DNA of 64,000 nt from Actinoplanes derwentensis (GTDB lineage: Bacteria > Actinomycetota > Actinomycetes > Mycobacteriales > Micromonosporaceae), in the NCBI RefSeq assembly GCF_900104725.1, contig NZ_LT629758.1:1178001-1242000 (forward strand). The letters are read 5' to 3'. A program made the translations under genes and the position numbers. The first letter of the stretch is position 1, and each line of letters opens with the position of its first letter. Below, one piece after another: positions 42,446-49,319 of the stretch. A model generated the notes under the pieces. It worked only from the letters and a program-made list of their open reading frames with translations, did no database searches and had not been told where the DNA came from.

Positions 42446-43753
42446 GTGACCGACGATCAGCGCACCCCTGACCAGCCCGCCGTGGCTGAGCCGGTTGCTG
42501 GCCGTCCGGGGGAGGATCGGGTGCGTCCCGGGGCCGTGGCCACCGTCATGGCCGCGGCCGGGCTGCTCATCGCGGTGACGATCGTCGGCGGGTGGAGCGG
42601 GCAGGCATCCGGGCGGCTCCTCGCGCTCGACCTCGTCGTGGGGGTGCTCGCCTGGGCGGCGACACCTCTACTCCTGTGGCGGCCGGTCGCCGCGACCGTC
42701 CTGCTGGGACTGCTCGCGGCGTTCTCACCGGCGGCGACACCACCTGCCACGATGGGCGCGCTGCAGGTGGCCCGGCAACGGCGACTCCCGGCGGCGATCG
42801 TGGTGGGCACGATCGGCCTCGCCGCCCACGCGGTGCAGGGGGCATGGCGGGTCAACGGCGGGATGTCGTACGGGTGGTGGCTGGTGTTGATCACCATCGC
42901 CTACGGTGCGCTGCTCGGCTGGGGAGCCTGGGCGCAGGCCCGAGAGGCGCTGATCCACTCGCTGAAGGAGCGCGCCCGTCGCGCCGAGGCCGAACAGGGC
43001 CGGCGGGTGGCCGAGGCGCGGATGCTGGAGCGCCGCCGCATCGCCCGGGAGATGCACGACGTGCTGGCGCACCGGCTGTCGTTGCTGGCCACGTTCGCCG
43101 GGGCGATGGAATACCGGCCGGACTCCCCACCCGAGCAGCTCTCCAAAGCGGCCGGCATCGTCCGTGCTGGTGTGCACCAGGCCTTGGAGGAACTGCGCGA
43201 CGTGATCTCGCTGCTGCGCGACGACGATCAGGACGGCGACGACCGCAACCGCCCGCAGCCGGTGCTGGCCGACATGCCCCGCCTGGTGGAGGAGTCCCGC
43301 GCTGCCGGCACCACGGTCCTGCTGCATTACGCCGTCGAAGCTCCGGCTGAGGCGCCGCCCGCGGTGGCTCGAACCGCTTACCGGGTCGTCCAGGAGGCGC
43401 TGACGAACGCCCGCAAACACGCCCCCGGCCAGCAAGTGCGTCTGGACCTGCGCGGTGCTCCCGGAATCGGGCTGGAGATCGACGTGCGTAATCCGCTGCC
43501 CACCACCCCACCCACTTGGCCCGGAGCTCCTGCTTCCAACGGCCTTGTGTCCAACGGCATTGCTTCCAGCGACCCTGGTTCCAACGGTCTTGCCTGGAGC
43601 AGCTTTGCCTCGAACGGCCCGGCTTTCGGCTGGTCCGGAGGTGCCGGCTTGGTGGGCTTGACCGAACGAGTCAGCCTGGCTGGCGGCACCCTGGACCACG
43701 ATGAAGCCGACGGCGACTTCCACCTGCACGCATCGATACCATGGCCGCCATGA
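42446..43753 (+). CDS. NarL-type sensor histidine kinase with repeat insertion in the ATPase domain
   Basis: 435 residues from GTG 42446. Four to five membrane helices (residues about 30-180), then HisKA_3 with H204 in IAREMHDVLAHRLSLLA and the N box TAYRVVQEALTNARKHAPG. Between the N box and the G box (GGAGLVGLTERVSLAGG) is an insert of six 5-residue repeats (residues 363-392: SNGLV, SNGIA, SSDPG...), encoded by 15-bp DNA repeats. This would lie in the ATP-lid region. Ends with ATGA overlapping a 72-codon ORF that leads to the response regulator. Confidence 0.92.
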   Translation: MTDDQRTPDQPAVAEPVAGRPGEDRVRPGAVATVMAAAGLLIAVTIVGGWSGQASGRLLALDLVVGVLAWAATPLLLWRPVAATVLLGLLAAFSPAATPPATMGALQVARQRRLPAAIVVGTIGLAAHAVQGAWRVNGGMSYGWWLVLITIAYGALLGWGAWAQAREALIHSLKERARRAEAEQGRRVAEARMLERRRIAREMHDVLAHRLSLLATFAGAMEYRPDSPPEQLSKAAGIVRAGVHQALEELRDVISLLRDDDQDGDDRNRPQPVLADMPRLVEESRAAGTTVLLHYAVEAPAEAPPAVARTAYRVVQEALTNARKHAPGQQVRLDLRGAPGIGLEIDVRNPLPTTPPTWPGAPASNGLVSNGIASSDPGSNGLAWSSFASNGPAFGWSGGAGLVGLTERVSLAGGTLDHDEADGDFHLHASIPWPP

Positions 43754-43968
43754 CCGCGCCCACCCATACCGGCTCGATGGCCGGCGCAGTGTCATTCGCT
43801 CAAGCTGGGATCGTGGGCCGTCTGGCCGATTCGTGCCGGTGTTGCGGACGGGGTGATCTGCCGGTTGAGACTGGTGTCGATGGCCGGGTGGGCTTGCCTG
43901 TTCACGACCGTGTTGTGGGTGACGGGGGCCGGGGGCGTTTCGTGAGTTCGGAACCGGTGTCGGTGTGA
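43750..43968 (+). CDS. 72-codon ORF bridging kinase and response regulator by overlaps
   Basis: The ATG at 43750 overlaps the kinase stop (ATGA) and its TGA (43966-43968) overlaps the GTG start of the response regulator (GTGA). The product (MTAPTHTGSMAGAVSFAQAG then ...DSCRCCGRGDLPVE) has a CRCC cluster and no known domain. GC in third positions is only about two-thirds, lower than in most genes here, so it may be a weakly conserved or decaying gene, or a spacer that is read through. The double overlap is the main support. Confidence 0.45.
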   Translation: MTAPTHTGSMAGAVSFAQAGIVGRLADSCRCCGRGDLPVETGVDGRVGLPVHDRVVGDGGRGRFVSSEPVSV

Positions 43969-44618
43969 AACCGATCGTTCGGGTGCTGGTGGTCGACGAT
44001 GATGCCCTCGTTCGGGCCGGGTTGACCATGATGCTTGACGGGGCCGACGGTATCGCGGTGGTCGGTGAGGCGTCCGACGGTGACCAAGTGCAGGGCGCGG
44101 CCGACGTGCACGGGCCCGACGTGGTGTTGATGGATCTGCGGATGCCCCGGGTCGACGGCATCACTGCCACCCGGCGGCTGCGGTCCAGGCCGCGGCCGCC
44201 TGAGGTGATCGTGCTGACCACGTTCGACACCGACGAGAACATCCTGCACGCGCTGCGGGCCGGGGCCAGTGGTTTCCTGCTCAAGGACACCCCACCGGCG
44301 CGTATCGCCGAGGCGGTTCGGCAGGTGGCGGCCGGTGAGCCGATTCTGTCCCCGCGGATCACCCGCCGCCTGATGGACAAGGTGACCGTGCAGGCCGGTG
44401 CCTACAGCTCGGCCCGTGCGAGCCTGGCCGGCTTGAGCCCTCGCGAACGCGACGTGGCCCTGGCGATCGGTCGCGGCCACGGCAACGCGGAGATCGGTGC
44501 CGCCCTCGACATGACCCTGGCCACGGTCAAGTCACACGTCTCCCACATCCTGACGAAACTGTCCCTCGGTAACCGAACCCAGATCGCCCTCTTGGTTCAC
44601 GACGCAGGCCTGGTCTGA
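43965..44618 (+). CDS. NarL/LuxR-type response regulator
   Basis: 217 residues from GTG 43965. Receiver VRVLVVDDDALVRAGL, phosphoacceptor D57 in VVLMDLRMPRVDG, Thr in VLTTFDT, Lys in FLLKDTPP. LuxR HTH: LSPRERDVALAIGRGHGNAE and IGAALDMTLATVKSHVSHIL. Cognate regulator of the kinase at 42446, from which it is separated by the 72-codon ORF. Probably autoregulatory through the dyad at 42393-42412. Confidence 0.94.
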   Translation: MKPIVRVLVVDDDALVRAGLTMMLDGADGIAVVGEASDGDQVQGAADVHGPDVVLMDLRMPRVDGITATRRLRSRPRPPEVIVLTTFDTDENILHALRAGASGFLLKDTPPARIAEAVRQVAAGEPILSPRITRRLMDKVTVQAGAYSSARASLAGLSPRERDVALAIGRGHGNAEIGAALDMTLATVKSHVSHILTKLSLGNRTQIALLVHDAGLV

Positions 44619-44631
44619 GGGTGCCGCCGGG

Positions 44632-44708
44632 ATCGTGATTCACGATGCCGGGCTGCTCGGACGGCATCGCCCGGCAATCGATCGACGATACCGGGCTGCT
44701 CTGACGGC
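44632..44708. repeat. degenerate repeats after the response regulator
   Basis: CGATGCCGGGCTGCTCGG... (44643-44665) recurs as CGATACCGGGCTGCTCTG... (44686-44708), 21 of 23 positions alike and 43 bp apart; weaker copies continue to about 44840. No gene is present. Confidence 0.6.
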
Positions 44709-44809
44709 GCTGGCGGGATGGTGATCCGCGGTGCTGAGCTGGCTTGCCGGCATCGATGGGAATCCGATCCACGACTGCGGCTTGATTCGACGGGTGCCGA
44801 GATCGTGGT

Positions 44810-45379
44810 TCACGAGGGTGGGCTGTCGGTGTCCGGGTTCTGGTCGCGGCGGACGGGGGTGGCCGACTTCGACCAGCTTGCGAGTACCTTGCGGGCTGTC
44901 TCTTGTGGGGTCAGGGTGCTGCCGTTGATGAGTACGTCCTCCAAGGCTGCTTCGTGGAGAACCCGGTCGAGGTGGGTGGCTCGGTCCAGGAACCACTTCA
45001 GCGCGGCCGGGTTGGTTTCGTGACGGCGGTGGAGTCTCACCCGTACCGTCGCGAGGTTGATCTGGAGACGGCAGACCGTCAGCGAAACGCCCACCGCTGC
45101 CTCGTAGTCGTCGCGTTCTGTTCGGCTCTCCACCACCCCGGCCAGAATCAGCCGCCGTGCGCCTGCCTCCCGGAAACCGGTGGTCACCGCGCGCAGATTG
45201 CGCAGCGTGAGCCCATGGTGGAAAGGGTCGCCGGGTGGGCTCGGCCAGGACCGTCGCAACCAGTCCACGTCGATCACCGCATGCGGCACCGTCTGCTCGG
45301 TCAGCAGGTCGCCGACGGCCTCCGCGACCGTCGTTTTACCGGCACCGACCGTGCCGGTGATCAGCAGGGCCTCGGTCAT
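44810..45379 (-). CDS. P-loop small-molecule kinase / AAA-type ATPase
   Basis: 189 residues from ATG 45379 (GGAG 8 nt upstream). Walker A is LITGTVGAGKTTVAEAV. Asp/Trp-rich DVDWLRRSWPS resembles the acceptor-binding region of gluconate- and shikimate-kinase-like proteins. No Walker B of transport ATPases. Phosphorylates an unknown metabolite or nucleotide. A single gene between the degenerate repeats and the MFS operon. Confidence 0.8.
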   Translation of the reverse strand: MTEALLITGTVGAGKTTVAEAVGDLLTEQTVPHAVIDVDWLRRSWPSPPGDPFHHGLTLRNLRAVTTGFREAGARRLILAGVVESRTERDDYEAAVGVSLTVCRLQINLATVRVRLHRRHETNPAALKWFLDRATHLDRVLHEAALEDVLINGSTLTPQETARKVLASWSKSATPVRRDQNPDTDSPPS

Positions 45380-45479
45380 CGCAACCACTCCGTTCGGTAT
45401 CGGTGGCGGATCACCCGGTGGGGGCGCGAGGCCGGGGCACGGGATCGCGACGGGCTCAGCGGGGATCGGGTCTGTGGGC

Positions 45480-46667
45480 TCACGGGGACTGCTGCCCTGA
45501 TGCTGCCACCTTTTCGGGGCGGGCCAGAACTGCGGCTACCAACAGTGCGACCAGGGCGGTCACCAGCGTCGCGGTGGAAATGCTGGTCGTGGCGGTCAGA
45601 GAACCCGCCGCTACCGGGGCGATGGCCAGGCCACCCGTGTAGGCGAGGTTGTAAAGGGCGTATGCCGCGCCGTACGACGGGGGAGTCCTGCTTTCGGCCA
45701 AGGTTCCCACCAGGGCCAGAGTGGGGGCTAGGACCAGCTGGGCGCCGACGGCCACCAGGGCCAGCCCGGTTATGGACCACGGTGGTGAGTGCCGGCCGGC
45801 CAGGAGGAAACCGGCCGCGGTGATCAGGGCTCCGGCGGCGGCCACCCGCTGCGGGGATGTCCGGTCGGCGAGCGCGCCGGCGAGTGGGGCCGCCGCCGAA
45901 CCGGCCAGGGCCGCGCCGGCGAACGCGAGTCCGATGCCGGTGCTGCCCAGGCCCAGGTCGAACAGGTGCAGTGGCAGGACCGGTTCCGGGAAGGCGATGG
46001 CCGTCGCGCCCAGCACCGTCAGAGCTGCCAGCAGCGGGAACCGGGGTGCGGTCGCCAGCTCACGGTAGACGCCGCCGGTGCGAACGTGGTGGGGGATCCG
46101 GCGGATCAGCAGGATACGGGCCGCGGCGTCGGCCAATGCTAGTGCCGCCACTACCAGGAACGGGGCGCGTGGGCCGAAAGCATCTGCCAGTGGGCCGCCG
46201 ATCGCGGGTCCCAGCAGGACACCGATCCCGATGGCGGACAGCGCGGTGCCCATGGCGCGGCCGCGCTGTTCCGGAGGGTGGGTGGCGGCGATCAGTGACA
46301 GGCCGGCGGTCCACGAGACGGCCGCGGCCATTCCCTGTGCGGCCCGGGCGGCGCAGAGCAAGGTCAGGCCGTAGCTTCCGTCCAAGCCGGTGGCCAGGGC
46401 GAACAGGAGGGTGGCGACGGCCAGACCGGCCAGCCCGGCGACGAACGGGGTGCGGGGGCCGGCGCGGTCGACCCAGATGCCGACGGGTGGGATGGCCAAG
46501 AGCATGGCGATGGCGTACGCGCCGAAGAGCAGTCCGGACGCCATGACCGAACCGTCGACGGCCGGAAGTGTGGGCAGGATCGGGACGAGGGCGCCGTACA
46601 GGAACATGTCGACGCCCAGCGCGAGGGCGGTGACGCCGAGCGCTGCCGCCGGCCTGGGCCCGGTCAT
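45480..46667 (-). CDS. MFS efflux transporter
   Basis: 395 residues, twelve hydrophobic helices. The conserved loop between helices 2 and 3 reads GIWVDRAGPRTPFVAG, the DHA1 motif A. Likely a drug/metabolite:H+ antiporter. The start ATG overlaps the TetR stop by 4 bp (ATGA), so it is the second gene of a TetR-MFS operon. Inducible by loss of TetR binding at the AcrR-like operator near 47352. Confidence 0.92.
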   Translation of the reverse strand: MTGPRPAAALGVTALALGVDMFLYGALVPILPTLPAVDGSVMASGLLFGAYAIAMLLAIPPVGIWVDRAGPRTPFVAGLAGLAVATLLFALATGLDGSYGLTLLCAARAAQGMAAAVSWTAGLSLIAATHPPEQRGRAMGTALSAIGIGVLLGPAIGGPLADAFGPRAPFLVVAALALADAAARILLIRRIPHHVRTGGVYRELATAPRFPLLAALTVLGATAIAFPEPVLPLHLFDLGLGSTGIGLAFAGAALAGSAAAPLAGALADRTSPQRVAAAGALITAAGFLLAGRHSPPWSITGLALVAVGAQLVLAPTLALVGTLAESRTPPSYGAAYALYNLAYTGGLAIAPVAAGSLTATTSISTATLVTALVALLVAAVLARPEKVAASGQQSP

Positions 46668-47344
46668 CGGATCAGCTCGCCGGGGGAAGCGGGGGAGACA
46701 GGGGTGGCGGGAGAGACGGGGAAGATGGGGAATGCGGTTGCGTCGCTGGGCAGCAGGGCCGGGTCAGTGGCGGCCAGGAGCGCGGTTCCGCACATCCATG
46801 CGATGACGTGTGAGGCGGTCTGGGCGGCCGGGTCCGGCTCGGACTGGCTGGTCTGTCCGGACGAACCGGCCGGTTTGAAGGAGGAAGCTGGGTCCGCAGA
46901 CTTGGCCGGATCCGTGGAAAGGGCCGGTGTGGCGAAGGTGGCCGACAACCGGTCTCGCCAGTCGCGGAGGGCGGCGGATTTTCCGGTGGTGGCGCCGGGG
47001 GCCGAGGCCAGGGAGATGTCGGCGTTGACCGTGATGGTGAGCAGAGCCCGGAACCGGTCGTCGTGGCGGAGCCGGTCGAGCCAGGTGGTCAAGAACGCGG
47101 CCAGCCCAGTGTCGAGCGCGGCCCAGACCGGTGCGGTGACCGACTCCCAGGAGTGGGTGACGACTGCTGTGTAGAGGTCGGTCTTGTCGGTGAAATGGTG
47201 GTAGAGGGCGCCTCGGGTGACCCCGGCCCGCTGGGCTATATCGGTCAGGCGGGCGGCGTTGACGCCCTGCTCGGCGAAGACGAAGAGGGCTGCGTCGAGC
47301 AGGGCGTCACGGGTCAGGGCGGTGTCTTCCGCGGTGCGTCGCAC
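46664..47344 (-). CDS. TetR/AcrR-family repressor
   Basis: 226 residues from GTG 47344, for which TATGTT (47351-47356) lies 6 nt upstream (leaderless). HTH: DALLDAALFVFAEQGVNAAR and LTDIAQRAGVTRGALYHHFT, close to AcrR. The ligand domain is followed by an odd Pro/Ser-rich tail (SDATAFPIFPVSPATPVSPA) and a linker DPAKSADPASSFKPAGSSG, both from short DNA repeats. Represses the MFS gene it overlaps. Confidence 0.9.
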   Translation of the reverse strand: MRRTAEDTALTRDALLDAALFVFAEQGVNAARLTDIAQRAGVTRGALYHHFTDKTDLYTAVVTHSWESVTAPVWAALDTGLAAFLTTWLDRLRHDDRFRALLTITVNADISLASAPGATTGKSAALRDWRDRLSATFATPALSTDPAKSADPASSFKPAGSSGQTSQSEPDPAAQTASHVIAWMCGTALLAATDPALLPSDATAFPIFPVSPATPVSPASPGELIR

Positions 47345-47351
47345 GCCACAA

Positions 47352-47373
47352 ACATACATGCACGCGTGTATGT
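47352..47373. promoter_or_regulatory. AcrR-like operator
   Basis: ACATACA (47352-47358) and TGTATGT (47367-47373) flank an 8-nt core; the arms match the ends of the AcrR box of enteric bacteria. It covers the -10 box of the tetR gene, so autoregulation is expected. Confidence 0.6.
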
Positions 47374-47377
47374 AAAG

Positions 47378-48034
47378 CTAGCCCTCGAACTGGTACCGGC
47401 TGAGCAGAGCGCCGGAAGGGCTGGCGACCGCCTCGGCGAGCCGCCATCGCCGGGTGTGGCCGTCGTTCTCGAAGAGGTGGCGGCCGCCATCCGCGACCAC
47501 CGGGGTGGTGACCAGCCGAAGTTCGTCGACCAGGTTCGCGGCGAGCAGGCTCCGCGCGAGCCGGATGCTGCCGTGGATGCCGATGTCGCCGCCGGCCTGC
47601 TGCTTGAGGTCGCGGACGAGTTCGGTCAGGGGCCGGGAGATGGTGCCGGCCGGTTCGAAGGCCAGGGGCTGGGAGTTGGTGGCGGTGGCTGCGACCGGCT
47701 GCTGGGAGTTGACGACCGTGGTGGTGGCGGGTTCGGTGGCCGGCTGCGGGGAGGTGACGACCGTGGTCGCGGCCCACTCGACGATCGGGGGCCGGGAAGT
47801 GGCGACGAACTTGCGGACCTTGTTGATGAACGTCGCGAACGGCTCGTCGGTGGCGGTCGGCCAGTACGGTGCCCAGTCGTCGTAGGTGCGCCGGCCGAGG
47901 AGTACCGCGTCCTGGGTGGCGATGGTCTGGGCCAGGAAGTCGTCGATGGTGTCGTCCCAGTTCAGGACGTAGTGGTCGGGGTTCTCGGCGACGCCGTCGA
48001 GGGACAGCAGGCTGTAGAGGACAACTTTGCGCAT
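47378..48034 (-). CDS. DHFR-fold (RibD C-terminal-like) reductase with repeated linker
   Basis: 218 residues from ATG 48034 (MRKVVLYSLLSLDGVAE), the usual start of this family. VLLGRRTYDDWAPYW and KFVATSR mark the NADPH fold; GDIGIHGSIRLARSLL and ELRLVTTPVV the C-terminal strands. Between them is an insert (VTSPQPATEPATTTVVNSQQ and further TNSQP) of about 30 residues with repeated VV(T/N)S and QP. The family reduces unknown substrates. The gene ends 5 bp from the operator of the tetR gene. Confidence 0.88.
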   Translation of the reverse strand: MRKVVLYSLLSLDGVAENPDHYVLNWDDTIDDFLAQTIATQDAVLLGRRTYDDWAPYWPTATDEPFATFINKVRKFVATSRPPIVEWAATTVVTSPQPATEPATTTVVNSQQPVAATATNSQPLAFEPAGTISRPLTELVRDLKQQAGGDIGIHGSIRLARSLLAANLVDELRLVTTPVVADGGRHLFENDGHTRRWRLAEAVASPSGALLSRYQFEG

Positions 48035-48118
48035 ACGGGTAGGACCGGTCGGCGGCCGGAAACTCATCGCTGCTGGGCGTTCACATGGATCAATTTCGTA
48101 ACACCGTGAACATCTTGC

Positions 48119-48132
48119 CGAAAACGTTTTCG
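48119..48132. promoter_or_regulatory. LacI-type 14-bp palindrome CGAAAACGTTTTCG
   Basis: Perfect palindrome with the central CG typical of LacI/GalR-family and cre-like sites, 146 bp upstream of the metzincin-like gene that opens the carbohydrate island. The AT-rich core stands out from the GC-rich surroundings. Confidence 0.6.
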
Positions 48133-48238
48133 TAAGGCAGCGTACCGATCAGGCGACCCGCATCACCGGGGCAGATGCGCGAAGTCCGCCCGGCGAACTC
48201 TCGTGAACTGAAACGCCGGGTGACTCCTTATCCAAGGC

Positions 48239-48262
48239 ATCGATGTTTGTCGATACATAACC
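48239..48262 (+). promoter_or_regulatory. possible second operator upstream of the carbohydrate island
   Basis: CATCGATGTTTGTCGATACA lies just before GGGAGG of the first gene. CATCGATGTTT also occurs at 16701-16711 upstream of the other GH127 gene. The ATGT...ACAT ends loosely resemble the AGCGATAA-type operator there. Confidence 0.35.
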
Positions 48263-48277
48263 GGCAAGGGAGGTTCC

Positions 48278-49105
48278 GTGAGAACGAGACGGCTCGTGAC
48301 ACTCGTCGCCGCGCTGCTGGCGATCGTGCTCGCCCCGGCCGCGGCACAGGCGGCACCCGCCACCTGGAGCCCGCCGTCCAACCTGGTCACTCCACTGAAC
48401 CAGGTCTGGCAGCACCAGGAGCAGACCTACAACGGCGGCAATCTCTACGGGTTCCGCAACTACGGCTGGGACCAGATCATGGCCAACGGCGGGTACGTCA
48501 ACTACTGCGTCCGCTGGGACTCCACGGCGACCGTGACCGCCGCTCAGCGTGACCAGATCCACGCCACTCTCGCCCGTCAGCACAAGAAGTGGATGGACGA
48601 GTTGGTCGGGCACAACGCCTGGCCGTACGGGGACGTCCCGGTGAAAGTGGTCGGCTGGGCCGTACGAAATCGGTCGCAGTTGCAGTGGACCGACACCAGC
48701 GTGGACATCTACGTCAACGACATCCGGGAGAACGCCCCGCAGTGTTCGGTGCCGTGCGGGCGCTTCTTCAACCAGAACGGGCAGTACCCCAACTGCCCGG
48801 GTGGTTACGCCCGCCACTACGACCAGTCACTGTGGCTGACCGACGGATTCGGCGGCGGCGCCGGCGGTGACTGGGGACAGCGGGTCGGCCGGGAGTACTA
48901 CATGGCCAACCTCAACACGGTCAACGTGCACATCCTGTTGCACGAAATCGGTCATACCTGGGGTCTGGACGACTTCTACGACTGGACGCCGACCGGTGTC
49001 AGCAACTTCATCATGCTCGCCGGCAGCTCCACGTCGATCACCGCGTTCGACGGCTGGATGCTGCGTGACTGGTGGCGGCACCTGAAGAGCCGCTACGGCT
49101 ACTGA
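48278..49105 (+). CDS. secreted zinc-metalloprotease-like (metzincin motif) protein
   Basis: 275 residues from GTG 48278 with GGAGG 4 nt upstream. Signal peptide (MRTRRLVTLVAALLAIVLAP...AQA). The C-terminal half contains LLHEIGHTWGLDDFYDW, i.e. HExxHxxGxxD, the zinc motif of metzincins. Eight cysteines elsewhere (CVRWD, CSVPCGRF, NCPGG) suggest disulfides. Homologues in actinomycetes are often labelled as cellulose-binding proteins. It could process or bind wall polymers. First gene of the carbohydrate island and followed by a strong terminator. Confidence 0.75.
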   Translation: MRTRRLVTLVAALLAIVLAPAAAQAAPATWSPPSNLVTPLNQVWQHQEQTYNGGNLYGFRNYGWDQIMANGGYVNYCVRWDSTATVTAAQRDQIHATLARQHKKWMDELVGHNAWPYGDVPVKVVGWAVRNRSQLQWTDTSVDIYVNDIRENAPQCSVPCGRFFNQNGQYPNCPGGYARHYDQSLWLTDGFGGGAGGDWGQRVGREYYMANLNTVNVHILLHEIGHTWGLDDFYDWTPTGVSNFIMLAGSSTSITAFDGWMLRDWWRHLKSRYGY

Positions 49106-49131
49106 TAGCGCCGTCCCCCTGTTGTGAACCC

Positions 49132-49160
49132 GTCCCGGCCGGGCCCGACCCGGCCGGGAC
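49132..49160 (+). terminator. GC-rich hairpin terminator after the metzincin-like gene
   Basis: GTCCCGGCCGGG (49132-49143) pairs perfectly with CCCGGCCGGGAC (49149-49160) across a 5-nt loop, 27 bp past the stop. Confidence 0.75.
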
Positions 49161-49202
49161 ACCGGCGAAGAAGCCGGCCCGCACCCCGGCGGAAAACCCG
49201 CC

Positions 49203-49292
49203 CGCACACCGGCCACGACCCGGCCTCTACCCCGGCCCGTACTCCGGTCGTGACCCCGGCTCGCATCCCGGTCATGACCCCGGCTCGCATCC
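49203..49292. repeat. 24-bp tandem repeats in the spacer before the second GH127 gene
   Basis: TGACCCCGGCTCGCATCC occurs at 49251-49268 and 49275-49292 (24 bp apart), with degenerate earlier copies from about 49203. An open frame through it encodes TPARIPVMTPAR repeats, but it has no ribosome site and is not supported as a gene. Confidence 0.6.
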
Positions 49293-49319
49293 GGCCTCGA
49301 CATCGGCGAAAGGCGTCCC

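Noticed and set aside
44619..44809. Small minus-strand ORFs after the response regulator
   Set aside because: Composed of degenerate repeats, with no start signal or family.
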